Source: Epiperipatus broadwayi (taxonomy: Eukaryota > Onychophora > Udeonychophora > Euonychophora > Peripatidae). Taken from it: a stretch of DNA of 64,000 nt. The position numbers and the translations under genes were made by a program. The stretch covers positions 4,716,001 through 4,780,000 of the forward strand of contig JAQFVV010012420.1 in NCBI GenBank assembly GCA_028023455.1, read 5' to 3'. Positions 22,514 to 35,638 of this stretch are shown here, piece after piece. Under the pieces are notes generated by a model, which was given only the letters and a program-made list of their open reading frames with translations, did not search any database and was not told the DNA's origin. The stretch's first letter is position 1; each line of letters starts with the position of its first letter.

Positions 22514-24940
22514 AACAAAACCGATATTGGAAAATTATTATTTGGACGAGAAATATCTGGATAATTAAAATTATCCTGATATAATAGCTTTATGCCAACT
22601 TTGGTGAATTATTAAAATGCCAATTTCCATGAAACAAAAATTCACAATTTTTTGTATAAATATGCCTGAACTAATATAGTTGTAATAGATGCATCAGAAG
22701 CCCAATACAGGATCCTATATAATGGGGAAAATTCTGGAGAATTGTTTTTTAACTTTATAAATTAATATAATCTTTAATAATCATTATTCTGAAAGATATA
22801 GAGAAAGGGCTATAATTGTTATAGACTTTAGCCAAGGATTAATGATTATTTTTATAGATGAATCCAGATTTAAAAGTCGACTTCCTTTCATTTTTTTTCA
22901 TTTTCATCATTTTTTTTAATCATTTGTGAATATGTCATGGCTGGGGAGAAAAGTTTTGTTCTCAAGTGTTAAGACAATGGCTGTCATAGCAACATGTGCT
23001 GGGAGAGTGAGCATTTACAAGGATTGATAATGGAAAATATCCAAAGAAAGTAAGAACTTTTTTTTTAATTACTTTTTGATGGATTGGAGTTTTACATAAA
23101 TATGGTTTTAATTATTTTATGTACTAATAATATTATTATTTTTATATTATTGTAGGCCAGAAAATTACATACCAAATATTTACTAATATAGCATAGTAAT
23201 TATTGCAAAGAATATTTAATTTTCTATAAAATTGTTTATAAATATTTTTTTAGTAAGATAGTTTGCTGAGTAAATGCTAATATTATGTAATATTTTTATG
23301 AAATGTGGACCAGAAAATGTCTAAAAGTGACCAACTAGCAATTGGCACTATGGGTAAAATTGATAAAATATTAATTTTTTACATGATGTATTTATTTTCT
23401 TTTCTTTAGATTGCTTGGAGTATTTTATAGTAGTATTGTATGAACGTATGGGTATGTGTGAATGCATTAAACACACATAAAGCTTATATGAGTTAGATTT
23501 TAAAAAAATATGCATACTTTTATTTTATATTACTAATGTAATATGATTCAATGATGAATATAATTTATATGATTCTTTAGTGAAGGAACCCTATTATTTT
23601 AAAAAAAAAGTTTAAAGTATTGACTTAGTACATCGATACAAAATCATTTGTATTTTTATTGATGAATTTTTGAAAGTGAAGTAAACTTTTCTTGTTGAGT
23701 AGTGTAGATATTGAATTTATAAGTAAATCTTATTTATTGTTTTAAAAAATGTTTTTGATAATTTTGTCGATGTAGATTGATTAATCTGTTATGAAATTTT
23801 AAAAGTGGTAGTGACCTTGGAAGTATGAAAAGAAACCAAAGGGATGCTGAGATGTAGGATTTATGAGGAATAGAAAGTAAGTTTATTATCTTAGTATATA
23901 TGCAGGGTACATATAACTAAGCCCTGTAACTTGTATATTTCCATGGACAGTGTTTTTCTTAGTATTGAGTATTAATGTTCCAAAGAGCTGAATAAATAGC
24001 TTGGACATTATTTTATAGGGAAGTTATTAGACAGAGAAGTCATGCCTCTTTTCTTTATATGCACTGTTGCCATGTTGATTATCTTATATGTTTATACTAT
24101 TGAGTTAATACTCTAGTTAGTTCTTCATACCTATGCATCGAATCGCTATTGTAATTTCTAAAGTTATTGCATCATACAGAACTGTATTTTGAAGGAGAAT
24201 AATAAATAATTTTTGGAATTGTAGAGTTGTTATTTTGGAAGAGAATAAGATAGGTTTTTCTTGCTTTGATGTATGTTGAGATTAAATACAAATGAGATTG
24301 AGAGTAAAATTAAAATATAAGGACCAAGAATCATAAATATTTTCCATATTTTAGTAAACTATTTTTTTTTATAAAATATTTTTAAGTGATAATAAAATTA
24401 TTCACGAGACTTTTTGAATAATTTTTGAATATTTTTATCATACATGTAATGCATAACCGCTAATTATATTATTGGTTGTATGAGGTAAAAATCAAATCTT
24501 TTAATTGGCCAACTCACAAACTGAAGACAAAGCCTATTGCTAAAACATATTCGCCTATAATATTAAATTCAACTCAGATATGTTTATAAAAAGTATATTA
24601 CTAATTTTTCAGGTTATGAAAGTGAACGAAAGTTCTTTCAAAAATAAATTGCTATTTATTTATTATAAAATATTCAATTTCGGCAAATTTAAAAGTGAAC
24701 GTATAAACAAAAAAATGCTGACGTAAATGCTTTTTTTCAATTTTACGTTATGGAAAAGTAAAGATTTCTTTTTGCTAAATCTTAAATATTTTTACTAAAA
24801 TCTTCAATATTTTTTGAAAATAATTTTGTTTTTTTAGTATACCCTGTGAAAATGATTTTAATTTCCCAGAATATACTTTTTTTAAACCTTAAATCACATT
24901 CGAAATGAAAATCTCAGCGTTTTTCTTTATTTTCTTTGAT
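22514..24940. other. AT-rich non-coding DNA
   Basis: No coding signature or repeat boundary recognised. GC is very low, and CpG is almost absent until about 24600. Confidence 0.4.
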
Positions 24941-24959
24941 CAGGCGGTTTCTTTGTTCT

Positions 24960-25090
24960 TTCCAGCCAATCAGAATGTCTTTTTCGGCTGAGAGCTGGCT
25001 GACAGCCAATCACCGACAAGCTTCTTTCTTTGTTTAGCTTTAAATGCGGTTTTATTGATTTTTTACTTGTAAAATAATTCAGAAGAGGCA
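24960..25090. promoter_or_regulatory. candidate promoter with two NF-Y (CCAAT) boxes
   Basis: AGCCAATCAG (CCAAT at 24966-24970) and AGCCAATCAC (CCAAT at 25006-25010) both match the NF-Y consensus and are 40 bp apart in the same orientation. The surrounding 100 bp are less AT-rich and contain several CpGs. No transcript could be assigned; the gap at 25770 lies downstream. It may be a real promoter or a promoter relic inside a repeat. Confidence 0.35.
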
Positions 25091-25769
25091 CCATCTTACA
25101 GAACTTTTAAAAACCTAATCAATAACTGTCAAACGAATATCCTAGCATTAAAAATAACGGAATTAGAGTGACATCAACTGTTGACGAGAGGCCTCGTAAG
25201 AGGTGGGAAAAGGGTTAAAGGACAATACATACAGAGAAACAACATAAAATGAAACAAGTATTTATATTTTATAAATATGATTTTTATGTTTAGAATATGC
25301 ATAAACACACACATAGAATTTTATATTAAATTAATGCCAAGCAAGAGGTATAAAGTATGTTAATTATATTATTTTATTTAAGTCCACTTATTTGTTAACG
25401 AACCAGAATAATTTTTTTTTTTTGATAATGTCAGCACTATCATAATAAAAGTTATTTAATTGATTGAATATAAAATCGATAGACATGTATTCAAATAAGT
25501 GATACTTCTGTAGTTTATGTTTTCATAATTGGTGTATGTTTATGGAAAACATATTATGATAAAGTTCAATTGGTAGACAATATATTTTAAGCTATAATTG
25601 TATCTGTGAATATTATTAGTAATATTATTGAGATTGTTGTAAAGAAATATAAAAGTTCTAAGTCAGAGTGAAGGCTTAGGTACTTTTAGATTTTATTATT
25701 TTATTTTGAAATGAAGAAATATGAAATTTATCCAAGATTTTAATTGTAAATAATGTACATAGTTTTTTT

Positions 25770-26269
25770 NNNNNNNNNNNNNNNNNNNNNNNNNNNNNNN
25801 NNNNNNNNNNNNNNNNNNNNNNNNNNNNNNNNNNNNNNNNNNNNNNNNNNNNNNNNNNNNNNNNNNNNNNNNNNNNNNNNNNNNNNNNNNNNNNNNNNNN
25901 NNNNNNNNNNNNNNNNNNNNNNNNNNNNNNNNNNNNNNNNNNNNNNNNNNNNNNNNNNNNNNNNNNNNNNNNNNNNNNNNNNNNNNNNNNNNNNNNNNNN
26001 NNNNNNNNNNNNNNNNNNNNNNNNNNNNNNNNNNNNNNNNNNNNNNNNNNNNNNNNNNNNNNNNNNNNNNNNNNNNNNNNNNNNNNNNNNNNNNNNNNNN
26101 NNNNNNNNNNNNNNNNNNNNNNNNNNNNNNNNNNNNNNNNNNNNNNNNNNNNNNNNNNNNNNNNNNNNNNNNNNNNNNNNNNNNNNNNNNNNNNNNNNNN
26201 NNNNNNNNNNNNNNNNNNNNNNNNNNNNNNNNNNNNNNNNNNNNNNNNNNNNNNNNNNNNNNNNNNNNN
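25770..26269. other. assembly gap (500 N)
   Basis: Exactly 500 N, a conventional placeholder length, so the true distance is unknown. Confidence 0.98.
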
Positions 26270-26273
26270 TATC

Positions 26274-29256
<2,983 letters not shown>

Positions 29257-29259
<3 letters not shown>

Positions 29260-29460
29260 TATTATTGCTGCTGCTGCTGCTGCTACTGCTACTGCTACTG
29301 CTACTGCTACTACTACTACTACTACCACTACTACTACTACTACTACCACTACCACTACTACTACCACTGCCACCGCCACCGTCACCGCCACCACCACCAC
29401 CCCCACCTATACCCCCACCCCCACCTCCACCACCACCCCCACCCCCACCACCACCACCTC
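29257..29460. repeat. compound trinucleotide array (CTG/CTA/CCA)n
   Basis: Grades from CTGCTG through CTACTA to CCACCA units between LINE C (truncated 5' side) and the 3' end of LINE B. The open frames crossing it (poly-Val, poly-Leu, poly-Pro) are artefacts. Confidence 0.95.
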
Positions 29461-29712
29461 TAGTTTTAAAGTACTTTATTTGATATCATAAGAACATGTA
29501 TGAAAATACAATTTTAAATCATGTTACAAAAACTGATCTACAATTTAGAATTGAAAAATTATTAACAAAATTATTATTATGAATACATGAAATATTTTTA
29601 CATTAATAATGTTGAAAAACTGAGGAAAAAAATTAATCAATAACAGTAACAATATTAAATACATATATGACAACAAAACTCACTTACATACAGCAAATAT
29701 GCTATTCATATT

Positions 29713-32700
29713 TCACAGTGGTGTTGGTAATTTGATCAAACTCCAAGTGGCTGATACTATATCTGTTGGAGCTAGTGCTTGATCTCTTGTTTTAATTTTT
29801 CCTAACTTATTGAGAAAAAGTGATTTAAGTTTACGAGATGTGGGATTGAATATAAAATGGCATCTCATAAACCAGAGTGTGTATAGTATAAAGATTGTTA
29901 TTCTTATTGTTGGAAACAACCCTCTTTGAATATTTTCTATCAATACTGTCAATGAGCATTTTGGATTATGGGTTATATCAGCAATTAGTTCTCGATATGT
30001 TTTGAGAGAAGTACACTGAGAAATAAAATGTTCTGTTGTTTCTTCTTCTTTATTACATAGTTGACAAATGGCATCTATGTTTGGAGATCTCCATCTTCCA
30101 GCCAGAAAAGCATTGGTAGGTAAAGCTCTAAGGTTGATTTTTATTAGAAAATCTAAGTACTTAGGCTCCAAGTACCAGAATTTAAATTTTTGGATTATAG
30201 CTTTATTTGTGATATTAATTAAGCTAATGGGATTTTCAAAGGGACTGGAATTAGTTGTTATGTAATGTGCTTCCCAATACTTAATTTTAGTTGAGTAAAG
30301 GTTTGTAGCAGGTACTTTATGTTTGAATATTGTTTTTATTAGATTGTTAATGAATTTATTTTTAATAGGAGGTGGAGTGTCTGTAGGTGATATTGGAAGA
30401 AACACTTGGAAATTTTCATATGTCATATAAAGTTTCATTAATGCATTGTGAGTTTTTTGGTAATAGAATGTTGAAATGCAGTGTAATGACAGGCCATTTA
30501 GTCTTGAATGTTTTTGCAGACTTTTGATGCTTATTACCACTGCCTTTTTATTCCATATGAGTTTGGTGCAAAAAGAGTTAATTTTTTTCTTAAATGAGTT
30601 AGTAAATTTAATGATAGGTGCATAGTAATTTATTTTTGGGAAAATTAATATGTTAATGAGTGTTATTTTACTATGCAATGAAAGATATGCTTTTGAAAGT
30701 GAGGTTGTCACCTGGGGAGACCAAGAAATTTAAAGTGAGGTTGTCACCTGGGAGACCAAGAAATTTGTGGGGAGGGGAACTGCAAACTGAATGAATTTGA
30801 TTACCAGAAAGTATACTCCAATTCGATGTTTTTTCTTTGTTAAATTTTAAACTATAAGCTGCAGAGTAATTTTCTAAAATGGTATACATTAAAGGCAAAT
30901 GTTTTTTGGATGGCAAAAAAATGACTATATCATCCATGTATGAAATATGATTGATGGATTGGTTTATGAGGGGTACATATATTCCTGGCAATTTAGATTC
31001 TATTTCTAGTAGGAGGGGGTTAATATATGTGATAAAAAACAGTGAACTAAGGGGAGAGCCTTGTGGTATTGAGTTGTGTGGAGTGAAGTCAGGGGACATT
31101 TTGCCATTAAGAGTAATGTGTATTTTTCTATTGATGAGCAGGTTTGCTAGAACATACATTATAGGTATTGGAATTTTATGTTGACTAAGCACCTGTAGCA
31201 GCTTGTCCACAGGCACCGAATCGAATGCAGCCTGTATGTCTAATTGAATTGCAATAGGTGCTGATTTTCTAGCTTGTCTTACATCCTCTATTAATATTTT
31301 ACATAACATAAGTGCTTCAGAAGTAGAACATCCTTTTCTAGCAAACTGAAACTTAGACAACCCAGGAAGTATTAGGGGTTGAATTTTGTCTTTTAAAAGA
31401 GACTCTATTAGTTTGATGATCAGAGGAGACATTGAAATAGGGCGTAGATTATCTAGAGGAGAAGGAAGTGTATTTTTTTTTTAGAAAAGGGACCAGTGAT
31501 ACTGGATAAAGTTGGTCAATGTTATATATTTGTGTTGATAGATAATTTATCATATTGTGTACTATTGGGATAGTAAAGTGGCTAAGATGTGATAATAAAA
31601 ATTTTGGAATTGCATGTGTACCTGGGTGTGTATTGTTGAGAAAAGCGTTCAACTTGAGAGCAATTTCATACTTTGTAATGTTATGTTCTTCTGTGGTAAA
31701 ACCAAAGTGAAATGAAAAAAATTTTGGAAAAGGAAATTTTTGGAGTCTAGATTTAAAGTGGTAATATATTTGCGGAGTCATGTCTTCCCCAGCAATCATT
31801 TTTGAATCAAAAATAATAGATGAAGGAGTTAATTTTTTGAGAGTATAACCTAAAGCCCACCGAATATATCCTTTAGACCAGTTATGGGGATTAGCTAGAA
31901 AAATTTTTGCTTTTTTTATAGAGAGATAATCAGCCAGTATGAGTTGGGTTTGCTTGTATTCTTGTTTTAAAAACATTATTGATGTAACTGAAGAAGGGTC
32001 ACATGAAGTATTTTTTAGTTTTAAGTGTATTGTATCTAACTTATTAACAAGATTAGTGGGAGAACTATTTTTGGAGGTATAATGTCGAATAGTAGAAGAG
32101 ATTATGTTAATAAATGATAGCCAGGCCTCTACTGGGTTTAAAGATAGTATGTCTACCTTCTTAAAATAAATATAAATCTCAGAGAGAACAGCTTCAGGTG
32201 TAGTGGATTTTAAAAGAAGACGAGTAGTTTTATTTAGAGGAAGAATTGGTTGATGTTGCATGTGTATTGCAAGTTCCACATTAAGCGCTAAATGATCAGA
32301 GAAAGTTACAGGACATAGAGAGGGATTTATTATGAAATGTAGATCTGGTGAATAGAACACAAGGTCTATTAGAGAGGAGTGTTTTTTAGTGTAGAATGAA
32401 ATGGAGTTAGTTGGAAAAAAACCTTCGGCACTCATGAGATTTTTATTAATCAAATGAAGGTATTTTAATGTAAAATTCTTATAAGACATGTTAAAATCAC
32501 CCATGATTATAGTTGGGTAAGAATTTGTAGCTAATATTAAATTTATTTTATTTATTAATTGGTGAATTAACACTGGCTGATTATATAAATAGAATGTTAT
32601 TAAATTCACTGTAAAAGAAGAATGATAAAGAATAATTATACTCATATGCTGATCTAAGTACAAAATTTTAAAAGTTTGAAAAGGAGAACAATGATGGATG

Positions 32701-32921
32701 AGAATCCCTACCCCAGCAGCAGCAATATCAGATGTTGAAAATTTACTGTATCCAAATTTACTAAGGTAGAGTTCAGGATTAAACGCTGAATGTACTGAGC
32801 ATTTTGTCTCTGTAAATAAAAGGATGTGGGGTGAGAATTGCCTTATCCAATTGCTAATTGCATATATTCGCTGGGTAGAGTTAATACCCCTTACATTGAC
32901 TGCTGTAATAGAAAGACCCAT
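29713..32921 (-). pseudogene. LINE B ORF2: endonuclease and reverse transcriptase, frameshifted
   Basis: Starts MGLSITAVNVRGINS. The AP-type endonuclease is in 32921-32280: VNVRGIN (Asn), TETKC (Glu), MGDFNMSY (GDFN) and FSDHLALN (SDH). The reverse transcriptase follows: after a frameshift in a T-run near 31468-31480, PISMSPLIIKLIES, QLDIQAAFDSVP (palm aspartate), NSIPQGSPLSSLFF, SYMDDIVIFLPS (catalytic DD) and KFLGLP. A second break is at 30696-30766, where a 36-bp unit is duplicated and about 25 residues are missing compared with LINE A. The C-terminal part (30711-29713) is open and has CQLCNKEEETTEHFISQC. The protein nicks DNA and copies element RNA. The product here would be non-functional. 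Confidence 0.9.
30696..30766. repeat. 36-bp tandem duplication inside LINE B ORF2
   Basis: AAAGTGAGGTTGTCACCTGG and the next 16 bases occur twice back to back, one copy with an extra G. It replaces coding sequence retained in LINE A, so it marks a local repair or slippage event. Confidence 0.85.
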
Positions 32922-32929
32922 ATTATCAA

Positions 32930-33208
32930 TTATATAAAATGGTGGGAGAATGATATTTTATAGTTTATTGTATAATGAATGGGACAATTAATATTAGTAA
33001 AAGTATAATAGGAATGTGTTAAATGGAAAAGAAAAATTATAATAATACACCACTGTGAAAACAATGAACTTACCCTTGCAAGTGAAGTTCTATTGAGTTT
33101 GTTGTGCATATTTTTGTTCATAAACATGATAATTATTTTCACATTTGGAATTAAATCCAAAAAATTGTCCTGGTTTGAAAGTCTATATGTGTTATTTATG
33201 CAACTCAT
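32930..33208 (-). CDS. LINE B inter-ORF open frame (92 codons)
   Basis: Open frame filling the interval between ORF1 and ORF2. Its ATG (33208) overlaps the last 17 bases of ORF1, and its stop is 8 bases before the ORF2 start. The product is basic and hydrophobic, with one likely membrane segment (WCIIIIFLFHLTH). Comparable frames occupy the same place in LINE A (178 codons) and LINE D (109 codons). The three share little obvious sequence (B and D share TSL...SQW). Whether it is translated is unknown; see findings. Confidence 0.35.
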   Translation of the reverse strand: MSCINNTYRLSNQDNFLDLIPNVKIIIMFMNKNMHNKLNRTSLARVSSLFSQWCIIIIFLFHLTHSYYTFTNINCPIHYTINYKISFSHHFI

Positions 33209-35052
33209 CTTGATAGTCTATTTTTAATGGTGCTTCAAAGTCTGTCTCTGTATTTTGAGACATGGTATTTGTTATGATTTCCTTAGATTTAGTAGATCTT
33301 CTGTGTACATCCACTCCCGCCATCAGAAGCTGCTGCTCCTGTGTCAATTGATTTGTACTTTGTTTTTGTCTGGTCCAATGAAGTGTTGATTCATTAGCCG
33401 GATAATCTGTTTCACCTGTTTTATTTGTGAGTTTTGTTTTTTTTAATGCTGGTGTGGTAGACTTTGTATCATTTTTCTTTGGATTTTCTTTCACTATGTT
33501 TGTCAGGTTCATTAGTTTGTATAGGCTCTTGATGCAATGCGGATTTTTTCCTCTTGTGCATTCGTTTCTTAGTCTTTACTTTAATTAATTGGAACTCTTC
33601 ATCAGAGCAAGGAAATGGTAAGGTATCACTCATGTACTCTGTTTCTGTTTCCTCCTGTGAGGTATAAGATTTATTTGGTATAGTATTCATGGAGCTATTT
33701 TGACTAGGATCATCCAAGCTGAGATTTTGCTTATTTGTGTTGTTGTCTTCATTATTGGAAATAAATTCATCAAGGCTGAGATTTTGCATATCTGCAGTTT
33801 TGTCTTCATTATTGGGAATAAGTTCATCAAGGCTGAGATTTTGGATAGCTGTGTTGTTGTCTTCATTATTGGGAATAGGTTCATCTACTTTTGTTTTTTC
33901 AGGGTTACTTTGAATATTGGGAATAGTTTCATCTACTTTTGTTTTTTCAGGGTTACTTTGCATGAGTCTGATTTCATTATTAGCTATTGGATCTCTACTG
34001 CACTGATGCGTTTTTGTTTTTTTAATACCACACTTTTTACAAAAACGGTTAGGGCATTCTTTGACAAGATGATCTCTGGCTTTACAAAAAAAACACTGAG
34101 GTGAAATGCCTCTGAAAGTAACTATCAAAGGTGAAGAATCTGTTGCATGTAATGTTGGTATATCTGTTGGTTGCATATTTTTCTTCAATGACATAGTGAA
34201 ATGAGCAGTATTGGTTAGAACTGGCTGTGTGGCTCTTTTTTCCCATACATATTTAAAGTTGGCCACAGTTCCAACATTTTTTAGTAAATCTTGTAGATCA
34301 TCAGCTTTAAAGTCTACATGACAGTTCTTAATTTGTCCATTCAAATTTGTAGGTCTATCAATGTCTATGTAACAAATAGATTTTCCATTAAGAAAGTGAA
34401 TATGTTTTTCAAATATTTGTTTCTGAGCCACATTATGATATTCTATTGTTTTATATCTGCTATTAGGATGATCTAGCACTTTGTATATCATTGACCAAAG
34501 TTTTTTTTCTGATAGATAAGAATAAAATTCATCAGTAGGAAAATTCATGACTGAAGAATTAGTATCTGTTATAGCTATTGTAGACGTTTTAATACTTTTA
34601 AATTTTTGAAATGATTTAAGAACTGTTAAAGGAATTGTTTGTATAAATTTTTCACATACAGAAACATAATCTGTATTACTAGTTGATAATAAATTTGTAT
34701 TTTCTTGTTCCATTTGTAGTTCATTGTCAAAATTAAAAATTTCTGTTAAATTTTCTTCTGTAATTACATTGTTATCTTGTTCAGATTTTTGCTTTAAAAT
34801 ACTAGCATAAGTTTGTTTAATATTCTTATTTAATTCAATAGAATCAGATGCCTCAGGCAAATTAGTATTTTTAAATTTATTTCTTGTTTTAGATAAATCA
34901 GATAAGGCTTCAGCCATATTGGATCCAGTTTTTACTCTTGAAAAAGAACTATTGTTAACTTTGACTTTTTCTAGATCTTGATAAGAATTATTTTTATCTA
35001 AGCTATTATTAGCAATTTTTAAATTAGAATTAGAATCAGAAATATTAGACAT
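33192..35052 (-). pseudogene. LINE B ORF1: nucleic-acid-binding protein, late frameshift
   Basis: Starts MSNISDSNSNLK. An acidic, Ser/Asn-rich N-terminus is followed by a folded region (VMNFPTDEFYSYLSEKKLW, RPTNLNGQIKNCHVDF) that resembles the RRM-type half of LINE ORF1 proteins, then zinc knuckles: CFFCKARDHLVKEC (C-x2-C-x4-H-x4-C) and CKKCGIKKTKTHQC (C-x2-C-x7-H-x-C). Next come internal repeats (two SNPEKTKVDE-type units and three NNED...QNLSLDE units of about 22 residues) and a basic tail. The frame shifts near 33470-33510. The remaining 3' part (to 33192) encodes LLMAGVDVHRR, matching LAGVDIHRR at the end of LINE A ORF1. ORF1 coats the element RNA in the retrotransposition particle. Confidence 0.85.
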
Positions 35053-35224
35053 TTTAAATCTAATATTCTTCTTTATATTAACAACAATTTTGCTCGAAAT
35101 AGAGCTTACCTTTAAGTGGAAAATTTCCTTTTTCTTTTGGTATACTTTTCACTATCAAATTCAATCAAAAACCAATAAAACTTAAGTCTAAAGCAGGAGC
35201 TGAAATGAGTCAACTTTCTCTGTC

Positions 35225-35242
35225 AAGAGCCAAGATGGCTGC
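35225..35242 (+). promoter_or_regulatory. YY1-like motif at the 5' end of LINE B
   Basis: CAAGATGGCTGC (plus strand) fits the YY1 consensus CAAGATGGCNGC and lies at the extreme 5' end of LINE B. LINE A has CAAGATGGCCGC at its own 5' end, but on the other strand. Function is inferred only from motif and position. Confidence 0.35.
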
Positions 35243-35256
35243 TGCTACTGCTACTG

Positions 35257-35317
<61 letters not shown>

Positions 35318-35325
35318 CACCATCA

Positions 35326-35387
<62 letters not shown>
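35243..35387. repeat. (CTA)n array between LINE A 3' end and LINE B 5' end
   Basis: CTGCTACTG grading into CTA triplets with a short CCA block. On the minus strand it is the (TAG)n tail following LINE A and also the sequence directly preceding LINE B. Confidence 0.95.
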
Positions 35388-35638
35388 GTTTTAAAAAGTT
35401 TTTTATTATTATGTCTATATTGTTATTACAAATTAAAAATGTTACATAATTTCTATATTCTGATTACATGTTAAAAAAATTTTACATAATAATTTTATAT
35501 ATATATATATAAAATAGTAAACAAATATTACATGAATCATAAAGAGAAGAAAATAAAATTGGGGCATGTAAATTAATGAGTAAGCTATTCATTGATGGTT
35601 GTAAGTTTTTTTAGTCCATTGCTGATTTTGTTTAAGAG

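Larger units (their letters stand above)
29461..35244 (-). mobile_element. LINE B, nearly full-length, with frameshifts
   Basis: 5.8-kb non-LTR retrotransposon on the minus strand: 5' UTR (35244-35053), ORF1 (35052-33192), a short inter-ORF frame (33208-32930), ORF2 (32921-29713) and a 3' UTR ending AATAAAGTACTTTAAAACTA. Both ends abut trinucleotide arrays. It is related to LINE A in the same order and orientation. ORF1 and ORF2 carry a few frameshifts, a small deletion and a 36-bp tandem duplication, so this copy is dead but young. Confidence 0.9.

Noticed and set aside
22047-22518. Open frames on both strands across the foldback
   Set aside because: They arise from inverted-repeat arms; the products on the two strands are versions of the same arm.
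33700-34104. Plus-strand frame over LINE B ORF1
   Set aside because: Shadow of the repeated peptide region of ORF1 on the other strand.
35205-35474. Plus-strand Thr/Leu-rich frame
   Set aside because: Trinucleotide array between two LINEs.
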